Shown here piece after piece: positions 26,374-34,450 of a DNA stretch of 64,000 nucleotides (position 1 is the stretch's first letter; each line of letters begins with the position of its first letter). The DNA is taken from positions 310,001 to 374,000 of the forward strand of contig NZ_BNBI01000008.1 of assembly GCF_014655295.1 (NCBI RefSeq), in the 5' to 3' direction. The translations under genes were made by a program, and so were the position numbers. This DNA is from Streptomyces fumanus. GTDB taxonomy: Bacteria > Actinomycetota > Actinomycetes > Streptomycetales > Streptomycetaceae. A model generated the notes under the pieces. That model saw only the letters and a program-made list of their open reading frames with translations, was not told where the DNA came from and ran no database searches.

Positions 26374-26531
26374 ACCCGGTCCCGCCCCCTTGGACCGCCC
26401 CGGCCCGGCCCCCGTTCCGGAACGCTCTCTGCCTTTTGGTGCGGAACGGGATATTCAGGGAACTTCCCGGCGGTTGCGCGAGTCTTCTCCTGTGAGGTGA
26501 ACAAGCAACGGAACACGGGGGGTGTTCGACC

Positions 26532-28418
26532 TTGACCGAGATCATCGACAGGCCCGTCCGCACGACCGCGCGACCGGTGGGGGAGCCGGCCGCGGCGGTC
26601 ACCGAACTGACGCCGTACGTCGCGCCGCTGACCGTCCCGCCCGTCCTGCGCCCGGCGTCCGGTGACGCCCCGCGCGTGACCGAGATCGCCGTGCGCCCCA
26701 CCTGGGTGCGGCTGCACCCGCAACTGCCGCCCACCCTGATGTGGGGCTACGACGGACAGGTGCCGGGCCCGACCATCGAGGTCCGGCGCGGACAGCGGAT
26801 CCGCATCGCCTGGACCAACCGCGTCCCCAAGGACAGCGAGTACCCGGTGACCTCGGTGGAGGTCCCGGTGCGCGGCCGGGGCGAGCCGCCCGCCGGCACC
26901 GAACCGGGCCGCGGCGGCGCCGAACCGAACAAGGACGTCACCGCCCTGCCCGCCTGGACCGTGACCCACCTGCACGGCGCCCAGACCGGCGGCGGCAACG
27001 ACGGCTGGGCGGACAACGCGGTCGGCTCCGGCGACGCCCAGCTCTCCGAGTACCCGAACGACCACCAGGCGGTCCAGTGGTGGTACCACGACCACGCCAT
27101 GAACATCACCCGGTGGAACGTGATGACCGGGTTGTACGGCACCTACCTGGTCCGCGACGACGAGGAGGACGCCCTGCGGCTGCCCCGCGGGGACCGCGAG
27201 ATACCGCTGCTGCTGGCCGACCGGAACCTGGACACCGACGAGGACGGCCGGCTCAACGGACGGCTGCTGCACAAGACGGTGATCGTCCAGGAGAGCAACC
27301 CGGAGACGGGCAAGCCGGTCACCCTGCCCTTCACCGGCCCGTACACCACGGTCAACGGCCGCATCTGGCCGTACGCCGAGGTGGACCCCGCCTGGTACCG
27401 CTTCCGGCTGGTCAACGCGTCCAACGCGCGGATCTACGACCTGGTGCTGATCGACGAGGACGACAACCCGGTGCCCGGCGTCGTCCACCAGATCGGCAGC
27501 GACGGCGGGCTGCTGCCGCGCCCGGTCCCGGTCTTCGGGCCCGAGCTGCCGACGCTGCCCGCGGCCCCGGCCGAGCGGTTCGACCTGCTCGTGGACTTCC
27601 GGGGGCTGGCCGGGCGCACCCTCCGCCTGGTCGACAAGGGGCCGAACCAGCCGGCGGGTGTGCCCGACCCGGAGGGGGACGTGCGGTACCCGGACGTGAT
27701 GGAGTTCCGGGTCGGCGAGGACTGCGCCGAGGACGCCTTCGAGTTGCCCGAGGTGCTCTCCGGCTCCTTCCGGCGGCTCACCCACGACATCGGGCACGGC
27801 CACCGGCTGGTCCTGCTCACCCCGCCCGGCACCAAGGGCGCCGGCGGCCACCCGGAAATCTGGGAGATGACCGAGGTCGCCGACCCCGGCTCGGTCCCGC
27901 TCCCCGCCGAGGGCGTCGTCCAGGTCACCGGCCCCGACGGCACCACCCGCACCTACCGGCGCACGGCACGGACGTTCAACGACGCGCTCGGCTTCACCAT
28001 CGCCGAGGGCAGCCACGAGCAGTGGAGCTTCCTCAACCTGGCGCCGATCGTCCACCCCATGCACGTCCACCTGGCCGACTTCCAGCTCCTGGGCCGCGAC
28101 GCCTACGACGTCTCGGGCTTCGACCCGGCGCTCGGCGGCACCCGCACCCCGATCCGGTACGACGCGGGCACCACCCTCACACCGGCCCCCAACGAACTGG
28201 GCAACAAGGACACCTACCGGGTGCCCGGCGGCCAGATGCTGCGGATCATGGGCCGGTTCGACGGCGCCTACGGGCGGTTCATGTACCACTGCCACCTGCT
28301 GGAGCACGAGGACATGGGCATGATGCGGCCGTTCGTCGTGCTGCCCCCGGAAGCGCTGAAGTTCGACCACGGCGGGCACGGCGGGCACGGCGGACACGAG
28401 GAGGGCCACACCGGCTGA
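26532..28418 (+). CDS. multicopper oxidase (phenoxazinone synthase/bilirubin oxidase-like)
   Basis: 628 residues from TTG 26532, with ggggggtg just upstream. Three cupredoxin domains carry the copper ligands: H146-L-H148, H186-D-H188 in WWYHDH, HPMHVH near residue 507, and H586-C587-H588...H592...M597. Met at the axial position predicts a lower-potential type 1 copper. No signal peptide is visible, as in PhsA-type oxidases. It oxidises phenols, aminophenols or metals with O2. The last 16 residues are an unusual Gly/His tail (HGGHGGHGGH). Upstream at 26459-26486 is a GGAAC...GTCTT arrangement reminiscent of ECF sigma promoters; this is weak evidence. It follows geoA by 158 bp. Confidence 0.88.
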   Translation: MTEIIDRPVRTTARPVGEPAAAVTELTPYVAPLTVPPVLRPASGDAPRVTEIAVRPTWVRLHPQLPPTLMWGYDGQVPGPTIEVRRGQRIRIAWTNRVPKDSEYPVTSVEVPVRGRGEPPAGTEPGRGGAEPNKDVTALPAWTVTHLHGAQTGGGNDGWADNAVGSGDAQLSEYPNDHQAVQWWYHDHAMNITRWNVMTGLYGTYLVRDDEEDALRLPRGDREIPLLLADRNLDTDEDGRLNGRLLHKTVIVQESNPETGKPVTLPFTGPYTTVNGRIWPYAEVDPAWYRFRLVNASNARIYDLVLIDEDDNPVPGVVHQIGSDGGLLPRPVPVFGPELPTLPAAPAERFDLLVDFRGLAGRTLRLVDKGPNQPAGVPDPEGDVRYPDVMEFRVGEDCAEDAFELPEVLSGSFRRLTHDIGHGHRLVLLTPPGTKGAGGHPEIWEMTEVADPGSVPLPAEGVVQVTGPDGTTRTYRRTARTFNDALGFTIAEGSHEQWSFLNLAPIVHPMHVHLADFQLLGRDAYDVSGFDPALGGTRTPIRYDAGTTLTPAPNELGNKDTYRVPGGQMLRIMGRFDGAYGRFMYHCHLLEHEDMGMMRPFVVLPPEALKFDHGGHGGHGGHEEGHTG

Positions 28419-28507
28419 CCCGCACCGGCTGACGCCGGGTCAGTCTCACTCGTTCGTGGCTCGTCGGCCGCCGGCGGCCCGGGTAGGGCTCCCGGCGGAG
28501 GCGAACC

Positions 28508-29065
28508 ATGGAACAGACAGCGCTGCGTCCCAAACCGATCCCCGGTCAGGGCCCCGGTGACCGCGCCGGGCGGGCACCCGCCCGGCGTCCGGGGCCCGTG
28601 CGCCGCCGCCGGCGCCGGCTCACCACCGTCCTGACCGGTCTGCTCGTCGGGACCGTCCTGGTCCTGTCGGGGGCCGGGCTCGGCGCGCTGGGCACCACGG
28701 TGATCGGCATGAGCCGGCTCGCCGAACTGCGGCAGCACACCGCGGCTCCCGCCGCCACCGCGTCCCCGGCCGCCGTGACCGCCCCGCCGTCCGCCCGCGT
28801 CACCGCGACGCTCGGTGTGGAGGCGGTGGACGACGAGGGGCCCGGCGCCCGCGTCGTCGGGGTCCATGTGCCGGGCCCGGGATACGCGGCGGGCCTGGTC
28901 CGGGGCGACGTCCTGCTCGCGGTGGGCCGCGCCCGCGTCGACTCGGCCGCCGACCTCGCGCGTGCCGTCGCCGGGGCCCGTCCGGGCAGCGCGGTGCGGC
29001 TCACGGTGCGCCACGCGAGCGGCGGCTACCAGCAGTTGACGGCCGTTCCGGGGGTCGTCACCTGA
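28508..29065 (+). CDS. membrane-anchored PDZ-domain protein
   Basis: 185 residues. A basic cytoplasmic N-terminus (RRRRRR near residues 32-37) is followed by one transmembrane helix (about 39-67), an Ala/Pro/Thr linker, and a PDZ domain (about 97-180) with ARVVGVHVPGPGYAAGLVRG and DVLLAVGRARVDSAADLAR. There is no protease domain, unlike HtrA. The PDZ domain faces outward and could bind unfolded or C-terminal peptides. It follows the multicopper oxidase gene by 89 bp with ggcggagg as its ribosome site and could belong to the same transcript. Function is unknown. Confidence 0.8.
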   Translation: MEQTALRPKPIPGQGPGDRAGRAPARRPGPVRRRRRRLTTVLTGLLVGTVLVLSGAGLGALGTTVIGMSRLAELRQHTAAPAATASPAAVTAPPSARVTATLGVEAVDDEGPGARVVGVHVPGPGYAAGLVRGDVLLAVGRARVDSAADLARAVAGARPGSAVRLTVRHASGGYQQLTAVPGVVT

Positions 29066-29244
29066 CGGGCCCCGGACGGACCGGCGGACCCGGCCTCGTC
29101 AACCGGCTCGCGCCGCCTCCCCGCTGCGGGCAGGATGCTGCGTAGGACCATGGCCGGACCATGACCCGGTCACGGCCGTGGTCCCGTCCCAGTTCCCAGT
29201 GGTTCCCTCGCAGCGGTCCCAGCGCAGTGGTTCAGGAGGCCCGG

Positions 29245-30372
29245 ATGACCGGTGGCACGCCCGCTCCCTTCACCGCCGACGACTACCGGGCGCGCATGGA
29301 GCGCGCCGTCCGGGCGGCGGCCGACGCCGGGCTGGCCGGGCTGCTGGTGGCACCGGGCCCCGACCTGGTCTGGCTCACCGGCTACGCGCCCACCGCCGTC
29401 ACCGAACGGCTCACCCTCCTGGTGCTCACCCCCGGGCAGGACCCCGCCCTGGTCGTCCCCGCCCTGGAGGCCCCCGACGCCGCGCGGGCCCCCGGTGCGC
29501 CCGCGCTGACCCTGCGCGACTGGACCGACGGCAAGGACCCGTACGCCGTCGCCGCCGCGCTGCTCGACGGCTCGGGGCGGTTCGGGATCAGCGACAACGC
29601 CTGGGCGATGCACCTGCTGGGCCTCCAGCGCGCCCTGCCCGGCACCTGCTACGCCTCCCTCACCGACGCGCTGCCGATGCTGCGCGCCGTCAAGGACCCG
29701 GCCGAGCTGGAACTGCTCGCCGCGGCGGGCGCGGCGGCCGACGCCGCCTTCGAGGACCTCCGCGCGCTGCCCTTCCGGGGCCGCCGGGAGTCGGAGGTGG
29801 CCGCCGACCTCGACGGGCTGCTGCGCGCGCACGGCCACTCGGTGGTCGACTTCACCATCGTCGCCTCCGGCCCCAACGGCGCCGACCCGCACCACGAGGC
29901 CGGCGACCGGGTCATCGAGGACGGCGACATGGTCGTCCTCGACTTCGGCGGCCTGCTCGGCGGCTACGGCTCCGACACCTCCCGCACCGTCCACGTCGGC
30001 GAGCCCACCGCCGAGGAGCGCCGGGTGCACGATGTGGTCCGCGCGGCCCAGGAGGCCGGTTTCCGGGCGGTACGGCCGGGCGCCGCCTGCCAGGACGTCG
30101 ACCGGGCCGCCCGCGCGGTGATCGAGGAGGCCGGGTACGGCGCGTACTTCATCCACCGCACCGGGCACGGCATCGGCGTCACCACCCACGAACCGCCGTA
30201 CATGATCGAGGGCGAGGAGCGGCCCCTGGTGCCCGGCATGTGCTTCTCGGTGGAGCCGGGGATCTATCTGCCCGGCCGTTTCGGGGTACGCATCGAGGAC
30301 ATCGTGACGGTCACCGAGGACGGCGGGGGGCGGCTGAACGACACCGTGCGGGAACTGGTCGTCGTGGACTGA
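29245..30372 (+). CDS. M24-family Xaa-Pro aminopeptidase-like peptidase
   Basis: 375 residues from ATG 29245, preceded by caggagg. The N-terminal creatinase-type domain covers residues 1-150. The pita-bread catalytic domain has the complete dinuclear metal set: D233, D244, H308 (HRTGHGIG), E337 (SVEPGIY) and E351 (VRIEDIV). It cleaves Xaa-Pro or similar dipeptides, or acts as a related hydrolase such as creatinase; the M24B assignment is firmer than the substrate. It is predicted cytoplasmic. The next gene, encoding an APH-fold protein, starts 51 bp later on the same strand. Confidence 0.92.
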   Translation: MTGGTPAPFTADDYRARMERAVRAAADAGLAGLLVAPGPDLVWLTGYAPTAVTERLTLLVLTPGQDPALVVPALEAPDAARAPGAPALTLRDWTDGKDPYAVAAALLDGSGRFGISDNAWAMHLLGLQRALPGTCYASLTDALPMLRAVKDPAELELLAAAGAAADAAFEDLRALPFRGRRESEVAADLDGLLRAHGHSVVDFTIVASGPNGADPHHEAGDRVIEDGDMVVLDFGGLLGGYGSDTSRTVHVGEPTAEERRVHDVVRAAQEAGFRAVRPGAACQDVDRAARAVIEEAGYGAYFIHRTGHGIGVTTHEPPYMIEGEERPLVPGMCFSVEPGIYLPGRFGVRIEDIVTVTEDGGGRLNDTVRELVVVD

Positions 30373-30423
30373 CCGTTTCCCCCGTCCGCTTCCCCGACCG
30401 TCCCGGAAGACAACGGCGCGACC

Positions 30424-31602
30424 ATGACCCAGGCACCGACACCCACCGCGGACACCGTCCGCAGACTGGTCCGTTCCCTGCTCGGCGGCGGCGACCGCGA
30501 CGGCGGGGGCGGTTCCGGCGGCACGGGCGCCGGGACCGAGGTGCGGCCCGTCAGGGAGGGCGCCGCGCCGGTCGCGTGGTGGGTCGGCACCGGCCATGTG
30601 CTGCGGCTCGCCCCCGACCGCGAGGCCGCCGTCCGCCAGCGCCGCGAGCTGCGCCTGCGCGACCTGGTCCGCCCGCACCTACCCGTCGCGGTCCCGGTGA
30701 GCGTGGCGCACGGCGAGTGGGTGCCCGGCCTGACCTGCACCCTCGACGCCCGGGTCCGGGGCGGCCGGGCCGACCGGCACGAGGTGTCCGCCATCGGCGA
30801 GACCGACCTGGCCGGGCTGCTCACCGGGCTGCGCGAGGTGCCCGTACGGCAGGCCGAGGCCCTCGGAGTGCCGCGCACCGCGCCGCGGTCCCTGGAGGCG
30901 CTGCGCCGGGCCGCCGAGCGGGCCGCCCGCCGGCTCGCCGCCGCCGACGAGTTCGACCCGGCCCGGCTGGCCCAGCTCACCCCCGCGGCCACCGCCCAGT
31001 TGGCCGCCCAGCCCGGCACCGCGGTCCTCGTCCACCACGGGCTCACCGGCGAGCACCTCGTGGTCAGCGCCGACGGCCGGGTGCGGGGCGTCCTCGGCTG
31101 GTCCGACGCGGTGATCGGCGACCCCGCGGAGGACATCGCCGCCCTCGCGCTCGCCGTCGGCTCCCCCGCCGCCGTCCGCGCCGCCACCCTGGCCGGCTAC
31201 GGCGCCCGCCCCTGCCTGCGCGGCCTCTGGCTGGCCCGCTGCGACGCGCTCCTGGCCCTCGCCGCGGCCCACGCCGACCTGCGCGCCGCCGACCGGCTGC
31301 GCCGCGCCTGGGAGCCGATCCTGCTGGAACGCGTGACGGAACTCCGCGAGGCAACCCCGGACTCGGGCCCCGGCCCGGACCCGGACCCCGACTCGGACTC
31401 GGGCCCCGGCCCGGACTCGGGCCCCGGCCCGGACCCGGACCCCGGCCCGGACCCGGACCCCGACTCGGACCCCGGCCCGGACCCGGACCCCGACTCGGAC
31501 CCCGGCCCGGGTTCAGACCCCGACTCGAACCCGGACCCGGACCCCGACTCGGACCCCGATCCGGGTCCGGACCCCGACCCGAACCCGAACCCGGAACCCT
31601 GA
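30424..31602 (+). CDS. APH-fold protein lacking catalytic residues, with Asp/Pro-rich tail
   Basis: 392 residues. Residues 40-310 follow the aminoglycoside/macrolide phosphotransferase fold. However, the catalytic loop HGDxxxxN reads HHGLTGEH (204-211): the catalytic Asp is Gly206 and the metal-binding Asn is His211. The second metal Asp (normally IDW) is Gly225 in VLGW. The structural GDP motif (232-234) remains. Residues 311-392 are almost only Asp, Pro, Ser, Gly and Asn, a strongly acidic, disordered tail encoded by short tandem repeats. It looks like a pseudokinase rather than a dead gene, because the frame and codon use are intact. It follows the M24 peptidase by 51 bp. Confidence 0.7.
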   Translation: MTQAPTPTADTVRRLVRSLLGGGDRDGGGGSGGTGAGTEVRPVREGAAPVAWWVGTGHVLRLAPDREAAVRQRRELRLRDLVRPHLPVAVPVSVAHGEWVPGLTCTLDARVRGGRADRHEVSAIGETDLAGLLTGLREVPVRQAEALGVPRTAPRSLEALRRAAERAARRLAAADEFDPARLAQLTPAATAQLAAQPGTAVLVHHGLTGEHLVVSADGRVRGVLGWSDAVIGDPAEDIAALALAVGSPAAVRAATLAGYGARPCLRGLWLARCDALLALAAAHADLRAADRLRRAWEPILLERVTELREATPDSGPGPDPDPDSDSGPGPDSGPGPDPDPGPDPDPDSDPGPDPDPDSDPGPGSDPDSNPDPDPDSDPDPGPDPDPNPNPEP

Positions 31603-31830
31603 CGCTGGCCGCCGACCGACCGGCCGCCGACCGACCGGCCGCCGACTGCCCGGGCGCCGACTGCCCGGCCGCCGACTGCCCCAGCCGCCGACCGCCTGGG
31701 CGCCGACCGTTCGACCGCCCGACCGCCGACTGCCCCAGCCGCCGACCGCCTGGGCGCCGACCCTTCGACCGACCGGCCGCCGACCGCCCGGCCGCCGACC
31801 GCCCGGCGCCCGGCGCCCGGCGCCGGGACG
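31603..31830. repeat. tandem 15-bp repeats with an internal 40-bp duplication
   Basis: Starting at the stop codon of the APH-fold gene, variants of gccgccgaccgaccg recur about a dozen times. A 40-base block is present twice, at 31669-31708 and 31723-31762 (54 bp apart). In a frame different from the preceding gene, the 15-bp unit reads as the pentapeptide AADRP/AADCP. This suggests the repeats could once have been the continued tail of the protein. The region converges on treZ and has no convincing gene. Confidence 0.8.
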
Positions 31831-31833
31831 ATC

Positions 31834-31860
31834 GGGATCCCCTCCTACGGTGGGGATCCC
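31834..31860. terminator. bidirectional terminator candidate before the treZ 3' end
   Basis: Two gggatccc palindromes (31834-31841 and 31853-31860), separated by 11 bases, can pair as an 8-bp stem. The hairpin lies between the convergent APH-fold gene and treZ and could serve both strands. The treZ stop is 4 bp away. No U-tract is present. Confidence 0.45.
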
Positions 31861-31863
31861 CGC

Positions 31864-33609
31864 CTACTCCTGCACCAGCACCACCGCCGACTCCCCAGGC
31901 ACCCGCAGCGCCCCGTCCGCCCCCGGTGCCTCGACCGGTTCCCACGCGGCGAGTACGCGCGCGGGGCGGGTGCCGAGGGGGATGGCCGCCGGTTCGGGGC
32001 CGAGGTTGACGGCGACCCGGATGTCCCCGCGCCGGAAGGCGAGCCAGCGCGCCGCCCGGTCGTACGCCACCTTCGTGCCGGCCAGGTCCGGGTCGGTGAG
32101 GTCGGGCCGCTCGTGCCGCAGGGCGATGAGCCGCCGGTACCAGTCCAGCACGCGCGCGTGGGGCTCGCGTCCGGGCTCGGACCAGTCGAGGCAGGAGCGG
32201 TCCCGGGTCGCCGGGTCCTGCGGGTCGGGGATGTCCTCCTCGCGCCAGCCGTGCGCCGCGAACTCCCGGCGCCGCCCGCGCCGTACCGCGTCGGCGAGCT
32301 CCGGGTCGGTGTGGTCGGTGAAGAACTGCCAGGGCGTGCCCGCCGCCCACTCCTCGCCCATGAACAGCATCGGGGTGAACGGCGAGGTCAGCGTCAGCGC
32401 CGCCGCGCAGGCCGCGAGGCCGGGGGAGACCAGGGCGGCGAGCCGGTCGCCCTGGGCGCGATTGCCGATCTGGTCGTGCGTCTGGCTGTAGCCCAGCAGT
32501 TGGTGCGCGGCGATCCGGGACCGGTCCAGGGGGCGGCCGTGCCGGCGGCCCCGGAAGCTGGAGTACGTGCCGTCGTGGAAGTAGCCGCCGGTGAGCGTCT
32601 TGGCGAGCGCGGCCAGCGGGTCCTGGGCGAAGTCGGCGTAGTAGCCCTGCGCCTCACCGGTCAGCGCGGCGTGCACGGCGTGGTGGAAGTCGTCGTTCCA
32701 CTGGGCGTGCACCCCGAGGCCGCCCGCCGCGCGGGAGGTGATGACCCGGGGGTCGTTCAGGTCGGACTCGGCGATCAGGAACAGGGGGCGGCCGGTCTCG
32801 GTGGCGAGCGCGTCCACGGCCCTGGACAGCTCCTCCAGGAAGTGGCACGCGCGCGTGTCGGCCAGCGCGTGCACCGCGTCCAGGCGCAGCCCGTCGATCC
32901 GGTAGTCGCGCAGCCAGGCCAGGGCGCTCTGGGCGAAGTAGTCGCGGACCTCGTCCGAGCCGGGCGCGTCCAGGTTGACGGCCGCGCCCCAGGGCGTGTG
33001 GTGGGTGTCGGTGAAGTACGGGCCGAAGGAGGGCAGGTAGTTGCCGGTCGGGCCCAGGTGGTTGTGGACGACGTCCAGGACCACCCCGAGGCCCCGCTCG
33101 TGCGCCCGGTCGACGAACCGTTTCAGCGCCTCGGGTCCCCCGTACGGCTCGTGCACCGCCCAGAGCGAGACGCCCTCGTAGCCCCAGCCGTGCCGGCCCG
33201 GGAACGGGCAGAGCGGCATCAGCTCGACATGGGTGACGCCCAGCTCGACCAGGTGCTCCAGCCGGTCGGCGGCGGCGTCCAGCGTGCCCTCGGGCGTGTA
33301 CGTGCCCACGTGCAGCTCGTACAGCACCGCGCCGGGCAGCGGCCGCCCGGTCCACTCGGCCCGCCAGGTGTACCGCCCGTGGTCGACGACCGCGCTGAGC
33401 CCGTCCGGGCCGTCCGGCTGCCGGCGGGAGCGCGGGTCGGGCAGCACGGGGCCGTCGTCCACCGAGAAGCCGTACCGCGAGCCGTCCCGCGCCTCCGCCT
33501 CACCCCGCCACCACCCCGGGCGCTCCGGATCGCGCTCCAACGCGCGCGTGACGCCGTCGCACTGGAGCCTGACACTGCCGGCCTCAGGTGCCCACACCTC
33601 GAACTGCAC
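31864..33609 (-). CDS. treZ: malto-oligosyltrehalose trehalohydrolase TreZ
   Basis: 581 residues from GTG 33609. An N-terminal E-set domain begins QFEVWAPEAGSVRL, and the GH13 barrel includes the family landmarks GVTHVELMPLCPFPG, WGYEGVSLWAVH, the nucleophile Asp in DGLRLDAVHAL, the acid/base Glu in FLIAESDLND and the later YSQTHDQIGNR. TreZ releases trehalose from maltooligosyl-trehalose made by TreY, in the cytoplasm. treY (36294-38642) and glgX (38725-40833) lie upstream on the same strand, but plus-strand genes intervene, so treZ has its own promoter in 33610-33780. Confidence 0.95.
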   Translation of the reverse strand: MQFEVWAPEAGSVRLQCDGVTRALERDPERPGWWRGEAEARDGSRYGFSVDDGPVLPDPRSRRQPDGPDGLSAVVDHGRYTWRAEWTGRPLPGAVLYELHVGTYTPEGTLDAAADRLEHLVELGVTHVELMPLCPFPGRHGWGYEGVSLWAVHEPYGGPEALKRFVDRAHERGLGVVLDVVHNHLGPTGNYLPSFGPYFTDTHHTPWGAAVNLDAPGSDEVRDYFAQSALAWLRDYRIDGLRLDAVHALADTRACHFLEELSRAVDALATETGRPLFLIAESDLNDPRVITSRAAGGLGVHAQWNDDFHHAVHAALTGEAQGYYADFAQDPLAALAKTLTGGYFHDGTYSSFRGRRHGRPLDRSRIAAHQLLGYSQTHDQIGNRAQGDRLAALVSPGLAACAAALTLTSPFTPMLFMGEEWAAGTPWQFFTDHTDPELADAVRRGRRREFAAHGWREEDIPDPQDPATRDRSCLDWSEPGREPHARVLDWYRRLIALRHERPDLTDPDLAGTKVAYDRAARWLAFRRGDIRVAVNLGPEPAAIPLGTRPARVLAAWEPVEAPGADGALRVPGESAVVLVQE

Positions 33610-33780
33610 GGGCGGTTCCCCTTCGTCTGCACACGGTGACGTAACCCGTCCATGGTCCCGCGGAAGCGATCGTTCCGCCGGTGAACGCGCCTGTCGGCAC
33701 AGGTGTCACCGGCCACGCGCGCGTACCGGCCGTCCGGCCTTTCCTGGACACCCCGCCCGCGCTGACCGACAATCACCTGC

Positions 33781-34335
33781 GTGACGTCGTCCTTCGAGTT
33801 CAACACGTACCCCGCGGAGCGGTTGTCCGACGCGGAGCGCGACAAAGCGCTGAAGGTGCTCCGGGACGGGGTCGCCCTGGGCAAGCTGTCGCACGACACG
33901 TTCATCCGCCGGATGGAGCTGGCGCTGACCGCCCGCAGCCCCGAGGAACTGGCCGTGCTCACCGCCGACCTGCGCACCGAGGGCCGCCTCTCCCGGCTGG
34001 TGTTCGGCGCGGTGGAGGCCGTCTCGGGCTTCACCGTGAAGCTGCGCCGGGCCTGGCAGGCGGAGAGGCTGCCCAAGCTGCTGCTGCCGCACCCGGGCAC
34101 CGGCCACCCGCTGCGCATCGGCCGCGACCCGGCCAACGGGCTGCGGCTGACCCACGAGACGGTCTCCCGCGTACACGCCGAGCTGAGCCGCCAGGGCGGC
34201 CTGTGGGTCCTGCGCGACCTCGGCTCCACCAACGGCACCACCGTGAACGGACGGCGGGTCGTCGGCGCCGCCGTGGTCCGCGAGGGCGACCAGATAGGTT
34301 TCGGCCAGATGGCGTTCCGGCTGGCGGCGCACTGA
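33781..34335 (+). CDS. DUF1707-FHA protein
   Basis: 184 residues from GTG 33781. The N-terminal DUF1707 segment (about 10-60) contains LSDAERDKALKVLRDGVALGKLSHDTFIRR, given here only by its ends LSDAERDKAL and KLSHDTFIRR. The C-terminal FHA domain (about 100-180) has the phosphothreonine-binding features IGRDP, TVSRVHAELS and LGSTNGTTVNG. FHA domains bind phosphothreonine, so this protein probably reads Ser/Thr-kinase signalling. No transmembrane segment is present. It is divergent from treZ across 171 bp; a link to trehalose control is possible but unsupported. Confidence 0.9.
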   Translation: MTSSFEFNTYPAERLSDAERDKALKVLRDGVALGKLSHDTFIRRMELALTARSPEELAVLTADLRTEGRLSRLVFGAVEAVSGFTVKLRRAWQAERLPKLLLPHPGTGHPLRIGRDPANGLRLTHETVSRVHAELSRQGGLWVLRDLGSTNGTTVNGRRVVGAAVVREGDQIGFGQMAFRLAAH

Positions 34336-34450
34336 GCCGTGCTCCGCAGGGGCCGCCACCCCGGGCAGGGTGGCCGAAAGCCTGCTGCTGGTCGCGGTGT
34401 TGACGTACCCCCGGTCTCGTGACTGACTGTGCGTACGCCGTGCACACCCG

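Noticed and set aside
26459..26486. ECF sigma-factor promoter before the multicopper oxidase
   Set aside because: GGAAC and GTCTT are present but spacing is not ideal and GGAAC recurs nearby by chance, so no separate feature was entered.
29178..32009. 943-residue plus-strand frame through the M24 and APH-fold genes
   Set aside because: It is out of frame with both supported proteins. Only its 31.6-31.8 kb part, with pentapeptide repeats, was kept as an observation.
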